From positions 1,798,001 to 1,862,000 of the forward strand of contig NZ_CP019343.1 of NCBI RefSeq assembly GCF_002117105.1: a stretch of 64,000 nt of DNA, given 5' to 3'. The number at the start of each line of letters is the position of its first letter. Within the stretch, counting starts at the first letter, position 1. The translations under genes and the position numbers were made by a program. Positions 1 through 8,225 of the stretch are shown here, piece by piece. This DNA comes from Oceanicoccus sagamiensis. Its GTDB lineage: Bacteria > Pseudomonadota > Gammaproteobacteria > Pseudomonadales > Dasaniaceae. The notes beneath the pieces were generated by a model. The model was not told the DNA's origin. It did not search any database and saw only the letters and a list, made by a program, of their open reading frames with translations.

Positions 1-1
1 G

Positions 2-1996
2 GCAATAGAAAAAGCACAGCTGGCATTATCCATCGAGCCGGGGCATATACGTGCAACGACTGTACTGACCGCCATTTATGCACAAGAAAATCCTGATCTG
101 GCATTAGATGTTATTTCCAAAGGCATAGAAAGCCAATCAAAAAATGAGTCACTGAAATACTTGAAGATACGTTTACTGGCGTCCCAGCAGAAAACTGAAG
201 AAGTCGTTGCGCTATTTCAGGAGTTGATTGCCGAGTATCCCGATAATTTAATGTATGTTTTCCAGTTGGTGAACTATCAAATTGAGGGTCTAACTACAGG
301 TGATAATCTTGCCAATGAAGAGAATGAAGAGACTGAAGCTGTAGAAAAGAGAAAAGATGCTGCGGAAAAAACGCTTAGGGATGCTATCGCCACAAATCCG
401 GATAAAGATGACGTTAAGCTTTGGCTGGTTGAGTTTTTGGCAAAAAACAGAGGGAAAGAGATTGGAATTGATCAGTTGGCTTTATTTGTTGAAGAATACC
501 CAGAGAGCTTTAAGTTGCGCGATCAGTTGGCTCAATCTTATCTGAACTCTGATGAAGTCGACAAAGCCAGCGCTCTTTATCAGTTTGTTATCGATACTTA
601 TCCTGAAGATACAATAGCACTGGAAGCTCGTAATCGACTGGTCTCTATTGCCCTGTCACAAAATGATCGGGAAAAAGCCAATGCCCTACTGGCAGAAATC
701 TTTGAGATCGAACCTGAAAATATTGGCGCATTGATTACCAGGGCTCGATTAAAGTTATCAGAGAATGATATCGACGGCGCTATTCCTGATTTACGTGTAG
801 TGTTAAAAAATGCCCCTGAATCAATACAGGCGTTACAGTTGATCGCCCGGGCACATGAGTTTAATAACTCTCCTGATTTAGCTTTGGATAACTACCAGCG
901 GTTATTGGCCGTTCAGCCCAAAAACATGAATGCATTAATTGGCTCCAGCCGTTTGCTGATTGCTAAGGACCAAATCAAAGAAGCACTACCAATACTGGAA
1001 TCTGCCAGAGAAATAGATCCTGCTAACCCCGAGATGGTCAGGTTGCTTACAGATCTATATACCCGTGAGCAACGCTGGGATGATGCATTGTCTACAGCCG
1101 CAAAATTAACCGAGAATGACAAAACCATGGGTATGGGTTACTACTTGCAAGGGCGAGTTTATTTACGTCAGAAGTCATTTGAACCCGCTGTTGATGCTTT
1201 GAAAAAATCGATTGAAACTGAGCCTAAAGGTGTTGAAACCCTAAGCTCTCTGGTCGGTGCCTATATCGCGTTAGAGCAACTTGATAAAGCCATTGCTTTT
1301 GTTGATGCTCATGTTGAAAAGTACCCTGAGCAACTCCATGCTCTGGAGTTGCAGGCCAACCTTTATATTAGAAATGGGGATATAACTGCGGCGACTGACA
1401 AGCTCAATACAGTGTTAGAGATGGACTCAAGTAGAAATTCTGCTTATATGGCCCTGGCCCGTATCTATGCATCACAGGGGAAAACGGATGACATTGAACG
1501 TTTATTTATAGACGGCTTGCAGAAAAATACTGATAACTCACCTTTACGGTTAATGTTGGCTGAGTATTACCAGACGCAAAAGCGGTTTAAAGATGCCATA
1601 GATGTCTACGATGCCATTCTTAAGGACAACCCGGATGCCGTTATGGTGAAGAATAATATCGCTTCATTGCTGATGGATCATTTTAATACGCCAGAGAACA
1701 GAACCAGAATTATCGATTTGGCTTCAGACTTGGCGGCTACAGATAATCCCGCTTTTCTTGATACTGCTGGCTGGGCTCAATATCAGCAAGGTAACTATCC
1801 GCAGGCTGTTTCACTTCTGGATGCGGCTATTGAGAACGGTGGAAAAGGGCCCGTTTACCACTACCACCTGGGTATGGCTTATTTCAAAAGTGATATGAAA
1901 GCCCAGGCGAAAGAGCAGTTGGAATTTGCATTGGCTGATGACACGGTTGAGTTTACTGGGAAGGAAGAGGCCCAGAGTACTTTGAGCCAGTTGTAA
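2..1996 (+). CDS. TPR-repeat protein, 5' end outside window
   Basis: The reading frame is open from the first bases of the window, so this is the C-terminal part (about 664 residues) of a longer protein. It is built almost wholly of tetratricopeptide-like helical pairs, with recurring A-x-x-x-Y/L and N-P/E-P spacing about every 34 residues. Such arrays are protein-binding scaffolds. No catalytic motif is visible. A PEP-CTERM protein is encoded at 20.2 kb, so the cell should have an exosortase system. Those systems include a long TPR lipoprotein of the PrsT type, and this gene could be it, but its N-terminus with any lipobox is not in view. A terminator follows the stop codon. Confidence 0.8.
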   Translation, partial: AIEKAQLALSIEPGHIRATTVLTAIYAQENPDLALDVISKGIESQSKNESLKYLKIRLLASQQKTEEVVALFQELIAEYPDNLMYVFQLVNYQIEGLTTGDNLANEENEETEAVEKRKDAAEKTLRDAIATNPDKDDVKLWLVEFLAKNRGKEIGIDQLALFVEEYPESFKLRDQLAQSYLNSDEVDKASALYQFVIDTYPEDTIALEARNRLVSIALSQNDREKANALLAEIFEIEPENIGALITRARLKLSENDIDGAIPDLRVVLKNAPESIQALQLIARAHEFNNSPDLALDNYQRLLAVQPKNMNALIGSSRLLIAKDQIKEALPILESAREIDPANPEMVRLLTDLYTREQRWDDALSTAAKLTENDKTMGMGYYLQGRVYLRQKSFEPAVDALKKSIETEPKGVETLSSLVGAYIALEQLDKAIAFVDAHVEKYPEQLHALELQANLYIRNGDITAATDKLNTVLEMDSSRNSAYMALARIYASQGKTDDIERLFIDGLQKNTDNSPLRLMLAEYYQTQKRFKDAIDVYDAILKDNPDAVMVKNNIASLLMDHFNTPENRTRIIDLASDLAATDNPAFLDTAGWAQYQQGNYPQAVSLLDAAIENGGKGPVYHYHLGMAYFKSDMKAQAKEQLEFALADDTVEFTGKEEAQSTLSQL

Positions 1997-2058
1997 GGAG
2001 CAGGGTAGGCGGTTCGCTTACTGCGCAAGCTACGGCTTGCGGGTTATTTACTAAAAAA

Positions 2059-2083
2059 GGCCACCTACAAGGTGGCCTTTTTT
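2059..2083 (+). terminator. Rho-independent terminator, bidirectional
   Basis: Stem GGCCACC / GGTGGCC with a 5-base loop is followed by T6 and preceded by A6. It can end the TPR gene transcript on the plus strand and the tRNA-Arg transcript on the minus strand. Confidence 0.85.
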
Positions 2084-2088
2084 ATAGA

Positions 2089-2165
2089 TGGCCCGCCCGA
2101 CAGGATTCGAACCTGTGACCAACGGCTTCGGAAGCCGCTACTCTATCCAGCTGAGCTACGGGCGG
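2089..2165 (-). tRNA. tRNA-Arg (anticodon CCG)
   Basis: Read on the minus strand this folds into a full cloverleaf of 77 nt. The acceptor strands CCGCCCG / CGGGCGG pair perfectly. The D-arm starts GCTC, the anticodon loop TTCCGAA gives anticodon CCG, and the T-arm contains GGTTCGAATCC. Discriminator G and an encoded CCA end follow. It decodes CGG arginine codons. Confidence 0.95.
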
Positions 2166-2381
2166 AGGGCTGCAGTTTTGCAGGCCACGCATGATACCTA
2201 TGAACGTTGGTTTAGTCTATGTATCTACCGCATATCAGCCTTTTCGGCGGTGATTTGCCTATATTGGCAATAATTAATAGCCCTTAAATTTCCGCTTGGG
2301 GCGGAAAGTAGCTATAATTCGCGCCTGTTAATCCGGCGGTGGCCGGAACAAAGGTTTTAGCCAGTATCTGGCGAATAGAGA

Positions 2382-2828
2382 ATGAGGACATCGATAGTGA
2401 TGAACATGTTAAAAAGCAACGCCGTTAAGCTGATGGGTATCTTATTATTGGGTATGGCAGTGTCTGCCCACGGTGTATCTGACAAGCAGCGTGCTGCGAT
2501 TGAAGAGCGTATTGCCCCTGCGGGTAGTGTGTGTATGGAAGGTGATAGCAGCTGCGGAGCCGCTGTGGCCTCTTCGGGTGGCGGTGCCAAGTCCCCGGAA
2601 GATATCTACAACACCAACTGCATGGCCTGCCACGCCACTGGCGCAGCCGGTGCCCCTAAAATGGGTGATGCAGGTGCTTGGACTGGCCGCATGGATAAAG
2701 GTCTGGAGACGGTTTACGCCAATGCTATCAACGGTATCAATGGTATGCCCGCCAAAGGTCTGTGCATGAGCTGTTCTGATGATGATGTTAAAGCTGTGGT
2801 TGACTACATTCTTGATAACAGCAAGTAA
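2382..2828 (+). CDS. Cytochrome c5-type monoheme cytochrome
   Basis: Small periplasmic or membrane-anchored electron carrier of the cytochrome c5 family (148 aa). The N-terminus has a basic patch and a hydrophobic stretch, which fits a signal peptide or anchor. One heme-binding CMACH motif lies near residue 83. A methionine in the NGMPAKG region is the likely sixth heme ligand, and the C-terminal GLCMSCSDDDV segment is the extra Cys pair typical of c5. A Cys pair also sits before the heme domain. The start at 2382 is tentative; an ATG at 2400 gives a more standard signal peptide. A TATAAT box at 2313-2318 could be its -10. A terminator follows directly. Confidence 0.88.
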   Translation: MRTSIVMNMLKSNAVKLMGILLLGMAVSAHGVSDKQRAAIEERIAPAGSVCMEGDSSCGAAVASSGGGAKSPEDIYNTNCMACHATGAAGAPKMGDAGAWTGRMDKGLETVYANAINGINGMPAKGLCMSCSDDDVKAVVDYILDNSK

Positions 2829-2850
2829 GTAATTGATTTTTAATAAAAAA

Positions 2851-2874
2851 AGCCGCTTTTAAGCGGCTTTTTTT
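2851..2874 (+). terminator. Rho-independent terminator
   Basis: Stem AGCCGCTT / AAGCGGCT with a 2-base loop and a T-rich tail lies 22 bases after the cytochrome c5 stop. A-rich sequence before it allows use on the other strand too. Confidence 0.85.
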
Positions 2875-2895
2875 ATGCTTGCTAATCAGGGCCCT

Positions 2896-3138
2896 TTAAT
2901 CACAGGTGGATTTGCGCCCACATTCATCCCCAAGGGATTCATCGCAGGAATCCAGATTAAACCAAAACCATAGATAACAGCGGCCAAAAATAGCGTTTAG
3001 CGTCAAAAACAGCGCACACACCGCTGCAATCCACTCAAGAATGCCCATGTCAGGCTGGTTTAAGACCCATAGAGCCACAATCACGCCCAACACAAAGCGG
3101 ATCATTCTCTCTATAAAGCCCAGGTTTTGTTTAATCAT
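2896..3138 (-). CDS. DUF2892 (YgaP-like) small membrane protein
   Basis: An 80-residue protein matching the DUF2892 family, the transmembrane part of YgaP-like proteins. The opening K-Q-N-L-G-F-I-E-R-M-I-R is the usual family start. Two membrane spans follow (about residues 13-28 and 32-50), the second holding a G-R-C-Y-L-W motif. The C-terminal tail carries three further cysteines, in S-C-D, E-C-G and T-C-D contexts, which could bind a metal or thiol. No rhodanese domain is fused or adjacent. Its role is unknown. It is a single-gene unit convergent with the cytochrome gene. Confidence 0.75.
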   Translation of the reverse strand: MIKQNLGFIERMIRFVLGVIVALWVLNQPDMGILEWIAAVCALFLTLNAIFGRCYLWFWFNLDSCDESLGDECGRKSTCD

Positions 3139-3294
3139 CGATCAGTTACTTTTCAGGGTTATTGGCCTAATGTACGTTTCGGACGAGTTATTGGATGACT
3201 AAAAGACCTATTAAGATGACATATAACGGTTGGGCTGAGCAGGGCCTCGTTTCCTTGCTGGATAAGAGTATTAAGACAGGATATTGGCCAGCTA

Positions 3295-3444
3295 TTACTG
3301 CTGCAGCTTTTCAATCTCTACTCATATCAAGCCAGTGACCTTAGTGATAAAGGCTAAGTCAGTACCCGCTTCCAGCATGTTGAGTGCAACTTCGCTTATA
3401 TTTTGCTCTCGACCTTCCGCTCTGCCTTTTAGCCGGCCAATGTC
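3295..3444 (-). pseudogene. Remnant of Rpn/PD-(D/E)XK nuclease 'transposase' C-terminus
   Basis: On the minus strand one frame reads I-G-R-L-K-G-R-A-E-G-R-E-Q-N, then S-E-V-A-L-N-M-L-E-A-G-T-D-L, then V-T-G-L-I, an in-frame TGA, and finally V-E-I-E-K-L-Q-Q before a stop. This is the characteristic tail of Rpn/YhgA-like recombination-promoting nucleases. There the E-G-R-x-E-G hinge is followed by a helix and the closing T-G-L-S-x-x-E-I-x-x-L. The catalytic N-terminal domain is absent and the tail is interrupted, so only a decayed fragment of about 50 codons remains. It is the only trace of a mobile or nuclease element that I found. Confidence 0.65.
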
Positions 3445-3593
3445 ATTATCTCACTCCGTATAGGTTCCGTTCTTTATCAATATAGTTTTCTTTTAATGGC
3501 TGGCGGCTATTGGCGCTTAGATAATGAGGTAGAGTTGCTATACTCTCTAAAACGTAAATCCAAGCTATAAACTTAAAACCCAAGGAATTACTG

Positions 3594-3977
3594 ATGAATT
3601 TAATCGCAGCCATGATCGGCCTGATCCTATTAGAATATTTTGCCTTCGTTATGATGGTCGGTGCCTTTCGCGGCAAATCCGGTATCCAGGCCCCCGCTAT
3701 GACGGGCGACCCAAAACTGGAGCGGATGATTCGAGTACAAATGAATACGCTGGAACAAATCGTTGTGGTGATTCCTTCCCTGTGGTTATTCGGTACCTAT
3801 ATCAGTGAAACCTATGCGGCAGGTTTGGGGGCGGTATTTGTTATTGCTCGCATACTTTATTGCCGAGGGTATTTAATCGATCCGGGTAAACGTGCTATTG
3901 GGTTTGCTTTGGGTATGTTGGCTACCACTATTTTATTGATTGGCGGTCTTTATGGCGCAGTGGTGGCCAGTTTTTAA
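3594..3977 (+). CDS. MAPEG family membrane protein
   Basis: A 127-residue integral membrane protein of the MAPEG superfamily (membrane-associated eicosanoid/glutathione metabolism proteins). Four hydrophobic segments are visible. Between the first and second lies the family signature region with D-P-x-L-E-R and V-Q-M-N-T-L-E-Q. The later R-x-L-Y-x-x-G-Y motif is also typical. Bacterial members are usually of unknown substrate, and glutathione-dependent activity is only inferred. It is a single-gene unit with its own terminator. Confidence 0.85.
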   Translation: MNLIAAMIGLILLEYFAFVMMVGAFRGKSGIQAPAMTGDPKLERMIRVQMNTLEQIVVVIPSLWLFGTYISETYAAGLGAVFVIARILYCRGYLIDPGKRAIGFALGMLATTILLIGGLYGAVVASF

Positions 3978-3987
3978 GGCATAAAAA

Positions 3988-4015
3988 AACGCCGGCAAAA
4001 ATGCCGGCGTTAAAA
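3988..4015 (+). terminator. Rho-independent terminator
   Basis: Stem AACGCCGGC / GCCGGCGTT with a 6-base loop is flanked by A and T/A-rich sequence just after the MAPEG stop codon. Confidence 0.75.
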
Positions 4016-4053
4016 AGCGTAACACTAACTACTGACTATCCTGGCACAATAGC

Positions 4054-4109
4054 GGGGCAAACTTAAATAGTATGCCCCAAACTGTTACTTCTCCTAGCTG
4101 CCTTAGGAG
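4054..4109. repeat. Two short inverted repeats of unknown role
   Basis: GGGGCA (4054-4059) pairs with TGCCCC (4073-4078), and CTCCTA (4091-4096) pairs with TAGGAG (4104-4109). They lie between the convergent ends of the MAPEG gene and the next minus-strand gene. Neither has a clear U-tract, so calling them terminators would be a guess. Confidence 0.35.
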
Positions 4110-4190
4110 GCTAACACAGGTGTTCGGGGGAAGAACTGTGGTAACAAGCTAACTATTGCAAACAAGGTGCCAATTATTAGCAAAAAGCAT

Positions 4191-5156
4191 TTAGTCGATA
4201 TATTGCGCCTTTAATACTTGCTCGCCTTCTTCCCAACGTAGTACGCCGTGGGTCATATACTGTGGAATACCAGAATCAAAAAACTGCCAGGCACAGATCA
4301 AAGTATTGTCATCATCACACATAATTTCGCGAGACCACATATGGCCAGGCTCACCGTAGAAGTGACGGGTGGCGTATAGATAGCGGCCATAGGTAGTCGC
4401 GTTACCGTGTACATCGGGGCCGTGGAATTGGTAGCGGTTTTTATTGCGGGTGCGCAGGGCTTTAAAGGTTTTATTAATCACACCTTCAATAGTAATTTCC
4501 TGTTCGGTATGTAGTAAATTCAGCGGCCTATGTTTAACCGTGACTTTATTGGTGCCGACCAGTTCCTGCTTATTGTTATAGACCTCAAATTCACCACTAA
4601 AAGTACCTTCATGCTTCGGTGGAAGTACAAACTGCTTGCCGCCCTGTGCGCGTTCTTTCGTTTGCCAGTCAGCAATTTTTTGTAGCGTTTCCGGGCTTTT
4701 GTCATCTGATGGCGTATTGATATATAAACCATTAAAAACACAAACCAGAGTGTCAGCTTCAAACATTTGTGAAGAATACGCCTGAATACCCATCTCTGGA
4801 ATAATCTGGTTAACGGTGCGCAGGTTTACATTCCAACCGGGTGAGTAATAGTAAGAATCTACCAGCGTGCCAAAGGGACGGCCGCTACCCACAAAATCCG
4901 GGCCAGTGTAAATACGGTTTTGGTCACTATCAATAACACCAAACTCAAATTTAGTAGGCAGGTCAAAACGGTGGCGCAGTTCACCCACTGCATCAATACC
5001 GGTTTCCATCCAGTAGGTGGTGCGGCCATTATCAAAAGAGCTTTCGCGGCTAATTTTATTCCAGCCAACATGGGTGCCGTCTGGCTCAAATAAGGATGGG
5101 GTGCCGTGCCATTCGCCGGTAATGGCTTTTTGGAAATTACTGGGTTGGTCGCTCAT
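4191..5156 (-). CDS. Conserved hypothetical protein, possible beta-barrel ligand binder
   Basis: I do not recognise this 321-residue soluble protein with certainty. It has no signal peptide and no membrane span. The sequence is rich in aromatic and alternating polar/hydrophobic strands. Two similar halves may be present: G-E-W-H-G near residue 14, and G-x-F-S-G-E-F-E-V near residue 185, as in tandem calycin/lipocalin-like barrels. That fold is an inference. It faces a TetR gene across a 135-bp divergent region, so that regulator may control it, perhaps in response to a hydrophobic ligand. Confidence 0.55.
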   Translation of the reverse strand: MSDQPSNFQKAITGEWHGTPSLFEPDGTHVGWNKISRESSFDNGRTTYWMETGIDAVGELRHRFDLPTKFEFGVIDSDQNRIYTGPDFVGSGRPFGTLVDSYYYSPGWNVNLRTVNQIIPEMGIQAYSSQMFEADTLVCVFNGLYINTPSDDKSPETLQKIADWQTKERAQGGKQFVLPPKHEGTFSGEFEVYNNKQELVGTNKVTVKHRPLNLLHTEQEITIEGVINKTFKALRTRNKNRYQFHGPDVHGNATTYGRYLYATRHFYGEPGHMWSREIMCDDDNTLICAWQFFDSGIPQYMTHGVLRWEEGEQVLKAQYID

Positions 5157-5256
5157 GGGTGTCTCCAGAAGGTTGATTGATCATTTATCATTACCGCCTG
5201 CGCGGGGATGACAATAGCGCTGTTATGGGTTAACAAAATAAACAAATGTGTAAACC

Positions 5257-5285
5257 CTGTCAATGTTGATAATGCCGTTTATAAT
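5257..5285 (+). promoter_or_regulatory. Sigma-70-like promoter placing the start site at the ATG
   Basis: CTGTCA (4/6 match to the -35 consensus) and TATAAT (perfect -10) are separated by 17 bp. The -10 ends 6 bases before the TetR ATG at 5292, so transcription would begin at or next to the start codon. No Shine-Dalgarno sequence is visible, so the mRNA may be leaderless. Confidence 0.5.
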
Positions 5286-5291
5286 AGAGCC

Positions 5292-5894
5292 ATGATTACC
5301 ACGACTGAGCAAAAGGCCAAAACCCGGCCCAACGAGGGGCTGATTCTGGCCTCGGCACTGGATTGCTTTACCCGCTATGGCTACCAGCGTACCTCCATGT
5401 CGGATATTGCGACGGCGGCGGGTCTATCGCGCACGGCGCTCTATAAATACTATAAAAACAAGGAGCAGGTGTTTAAAGCCCTGAGCCAGCAGGCCCATGA
5501 CCGGGTGGCGGCGGCCATTATTGAGGCGGCTCAATTAGACGATAGCCTACAAAACCGGCTGTTTGCGATTATTGAGGCCCGTTTGGTGTGGTTTTTTGAG
5601 ATGTTGTCCTCGGGGCCCCACGGCCGGGAGCTGATTGATCAAAGCCATAGAGCCATTGGTACCATTGGGGCCACGGCCAATAAACGGTTTGTTAAGCGGA
5701 TTGCCTCGCTATTAAAGGAGGGTGAGCAGGCCGGTGAGCTGGATTTGTCTGCAGAAGGTGTTAGTGCCGATGCTATTGCCGCCATTTTGGTGGATAGCTC
5801 TGACGGTATTATTGTGGATGCCAGCACTGAGAAGGCCGCCCGCAAGCGGGTGCGCTTGCTGGTCAATGTCATTTGGGCAGGGATTGAAAAATAG
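5292..5894 (+). CDS. TetR family transcriptional regulator
   Basis: A one-component repressor of about 200 residues. The N-terminal helix-turn-helix domain is clear (D-I-A-T-A-A-G-L-S-R-T-A-L-Y-K-Y-Y, residues about 36-52). The helical C-terminal ligand domain is family-unspecific, so the inducer cannot be predicted. I chose ATG 5292 because it precedes the domain by the usual distance; upstream in-frame codons to 5208 would overlap the promoter. It is divergent from the unknown gene at 4191-5156, the most likely target. Confidence 0.85.
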   Translation: MITTTEQKAKTRPNEGLILASALDCFTRYGYQRTSMSDIATAAGLSRTALYKYYKNKEQVFKALSQQAHDRVAAAIIEAAQLDDSLQNRLFAIIEARLVWFFEMLSSGPHGRELIDQSHRAIGTIGATANKRFVKRIASLLKEGEQAGELDLSAEGVSADAIAAILVDSSDGIIVDASTEKAARKRVRLLVNVIWAGIEK

Positions 5895-5974
5895 CGTACT
5901 AGTTTGCTTGTGTAGCCCTTCAGTATCATCAATAATTCCATCCACTATCGATGACAAGAGCTTAAGGCTACCCG

Positions 5975-7012
5975 ATGAATTGCAAAGTGTATTTTCTGTT
6001 AACTACCCCGTTAATTGCCATGCTAGCCGCCTGTGGTGGCAGCAGTGGTGGCTCCGCCTTTACCCTGGGTGATACCAGTGACCCGGATCCGGGTACTATC
6101 TCCATCGGCTTTTCCGATGCCCCGGTCGACGATGCTAAAGAGGTGGTGATTGAGGTAGATACCATCACCCTTAAACGCTCCGGCGATGATGTAGTGATTG
6201 AAACCTTTACCAGTAGCGACCTGGATATTATTGATGCAGAAACCTTCCAGATTAATTTGCTAGATTACCAGGGCTCAGACCAGGCCATTGTGATTGAAGA
6301 CCTTGAAGTACCGTCGGGCACTTACACAAGTGTTGAGTTAACCATTTTAAATGATGAGGCGGTGATTGATGACTCCTATGTTATCGAAGTCGATGATACC
6401 CAGAAAATTCTTAAAATTCCCTCGGATGATTTAAAGCTGGATGGCTTTGTTGTCGATGAGCCAGAGGAAGAGGGTGATACTCAAACCTTTACCATTGATT
6501 TTAATTTGCGCCAGTCGATGACCTATAACCCCGGGCAAGAGCGCTATATTTTAAAACCCAATGGTATTCGTGTGCAGGATAATAGTGGTGACAGAACCAT
6601 TCGCGGTGATGTGGATTCGGGGTTGTTTGATACTGAAGAAGACTGTGCTGATAAAGAAGATCCCACTGCCGGTAATATCATTTACTTATATGAAGGTACG
6701 GAACTTGGCATCGAGAATCTGGCGGATATGTTTGATGAGGATAACTCCAGTACCGATATACCCGATGGCGCTATCGCACCTTATGCCGTCGTTGCGGTGA
6801 TGGAAGACGGCATGGATAACTGGGCTTATGAATTTGCTTATTTGCCCGCTGGGGAGTACACACTGGTGTTTACCTGTGATGCGGTAGAAGATGACCCTGA
6901 CGATTATGACGGTTTAACATTGCCGTTACCGGAAGAACAAATAATTGAGTTATCAACAGCTAGTGCCAGTGCAGTGTGTGATTTACCCATTGTAGATAAT
7001 GAGTGCTCTTAG
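5975..7012 (+). CDS. DUF4382 domain lipoprotein
   Basis: A predicted lipoprotein of 345 residues. The signal peptide ends in a lipobox L-A-A-C followed by a Gly/Ser-rich linker. The DUF4382 domain follows, recognised by G-F-S-D-A-P-V-D-D-A and V-x-I-E-V-D-T-I-T-L at about residues 45-68. The protein is very acidic and rich in Asp, which suits an exposed surface protein in a marine organism. The C-terminal part contains a few Cys that could form disulfides. The family has a carboxypeptidase-regulatory-like beta fold, but no biochemical role is established. Confidence 0.75.
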   Translation: MNCKVYFLLTTPLIAMLAACGGSSGGSAFTLGDTSDPDPGTISIGFSDAPVDDAKEVVIEVDTITLKRSGDDVVIETFTSSDLDIIDAETFQINLLDYQGSDQAIVIEDLEVPSGTYTSVELTILNDEAVIDDSYVIEVDDTQKILKIPSDDLKLDGFVVDEPEEEGDTQTFTIDFNLRQSMTYNPGQERYILKPNGIRVQDNSGDRTIRGDVDSGLFDTEEDCADKEDPTAGNIIYLYEGTELGIENLADMFDEDNSSTDIPDGAIAPYAVVAVMEDGMDNWAYEFAYLPAGEYTLVFTCDAVEDDPDDYDGLTLPLPEEQIIELSTASASAVCDLPIVDNECS

Positions 7013-7087
7013 TAAAAACAGCTGAACTCTTTTATTCAGGCAGAGTCCTATGCAGGTACCCTAACCCTATAACTGTGTAGGTCCCCC

Positions 7088-7798
7088 ATGAAAAAACTCA
7101 CCCTATGGTTTGCGCTATTATTACCATTAACCTTAATGGCGCAACAAACCCTAAACAGCGGCCCACAAAAAAACCAATTGATTGAACTCTATACCTCCGA
7201 GGGTTGCAGCAGTTGCCCGCCCGCCGACCAATGGTTATCTAACTATAAATCCCACCCGCAATTATGGTCTGATATTATTCCCGTGGCCTATCATGTTGAT
7301 TACTGGGATTATATTGGCTGGCCCGATCGCTTTGCCGCCCCCAGCTATGCTTTACGGCAGCGTCAGCACGCCAGGCAGGGGAATATTAGTCAGGTGTATA
7401 CACCGGGCTTTGTCGTCAATGGTAAAGAATGGCGGGGCTGGTATCGGTCGAAAAATGCACCGGCTATCGGTGATGCCAATGTGGGCGAACTCACCATAAC
7501 GATTGAGCAAGAAAAGTTTTCAGCCCGCTTTGATCAACCAGCGGATAGGTTAACCATTGCAGTGATCGGCTTTGATTTAAAAACACCCGTTAAAGCGGGA
7601 GAGAATAAAGGCGAATTACTGAATCATGATTTTGTCGTATTGGGAGTAAAAGACTATCAAGTTAGTGGCTCAGCCTGGCAGGGTGAATTGCCTCCTGTTA
7701 GCGCAAAATATCAGGATACGCCTTTGGCTATTGCAGCATGGGTTAGCGATAGCCGTTCACTCAAACCCATACAGGTAGTAGGCGGACTTATTGATTAG
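7088..7798 (+). CDS. DUF1223 thioredoxin-fold secreted protein
   Basis: A 236-residue exported protein of the DUF1223 family. A signal peptide (to about residue 19) is followed by L-Y-T-S-E-G-C-S-S-C-P-P-A-D, the family's thioredoxin-like CxxC near residues 39-42. H-V-D-Y-W-D-Y-I-G-W-x-D and the Y-T-P-x-x-V-V-N-G motif follow. The fold resembles thioredoxin, but no substrate is known. The 3' end overlaps the convergent gene by 11 bases. Confidence 0.85.
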   Translation: MKKLTLWFALLLPLTLMAQQTLNSGPQKNQLIELYTSEGCSSCPPADQWLSNYKSHPQLWSDIIPVAYHVDYWDYIGWPDRFAAPSYALRQRQHARQGNISQVYTPGFVVNGKEWRGWYRSKNAPAIGDANVGELTITIEQEKFSARFDQPADRLTIAVIGFDLKTPVKAGENKGELLNHDFVVLGVKDYQVSGSAWQGELPPVSAKYQDTPLAIAAWVSDSRSLKPIQVVGGLID

Positions 7799-8225
7799 CG
7801 CCGCGATAATGCAATAAATTACCGTCTTTAAGTGTACTGGCAAAGTAAATCAGATAAATACCCATCACCCCGTCATAACCCGCACACAATAAAGGGTACC
7901 ACTGGGGAGTGCCGCTATTAATAAAAAAGCGGTTGTGGTCAATATCGTAATAGCCGTGCCCTAGCCATAAAAGCGCCAGCATCAATGCTGAATATTTTAT
8001 CTTCCACTTTAAGAAAACAGCGCCGGCAATAAAAAAGGGTATGCCGAATAAAAATTCATTAAGAATAACACCGCTGCCATCAGCGAAGAGAGCAAAGGCC
8101 ATATAGATGGATGGCAGGGCAAATAAGGGGGCGGTATAGAGCCAGCCTTCAAGCCGATTTTTTCGGGCAAGATAAAGCGTTAAAACAGCCAGTATTATCC
8201 CAATAATCCATTCAACCATAGCCAC
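7788..8225 (-). CDS. Small polytopic membrane protein
   Basis: A 145-residue protein with four or five hydrophobic segments. It resembles DUF6010-type membrane proteins in its W-L-G-H-G-Y-Y-D and C-A-G-Y-D segments, but I am not certain of the family. The start is a GTG whose G is also the last base of the Rieske oxygenase stop codon, so translation is probably coupled. An ATG two codons later is an alternative. It is the last gene of a three-gene minus-strand unit with the oxygenase and the luciferase-like oxidoreductase. Confidence 0.6.
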   Translation of the reverse strand: MAMVEWIIGIILAVLTLYLARKNRLEGWLYTAPLFALPSIYMAFALFADGSGVILNEFLFGIPFFIAGAVFLKWKIKYSALMLALLWLGHGYYDIDHNRFFINSGTPQWYPLLCAGYDGVMGIYLIYFASTLKDGNLLHYRGANQ

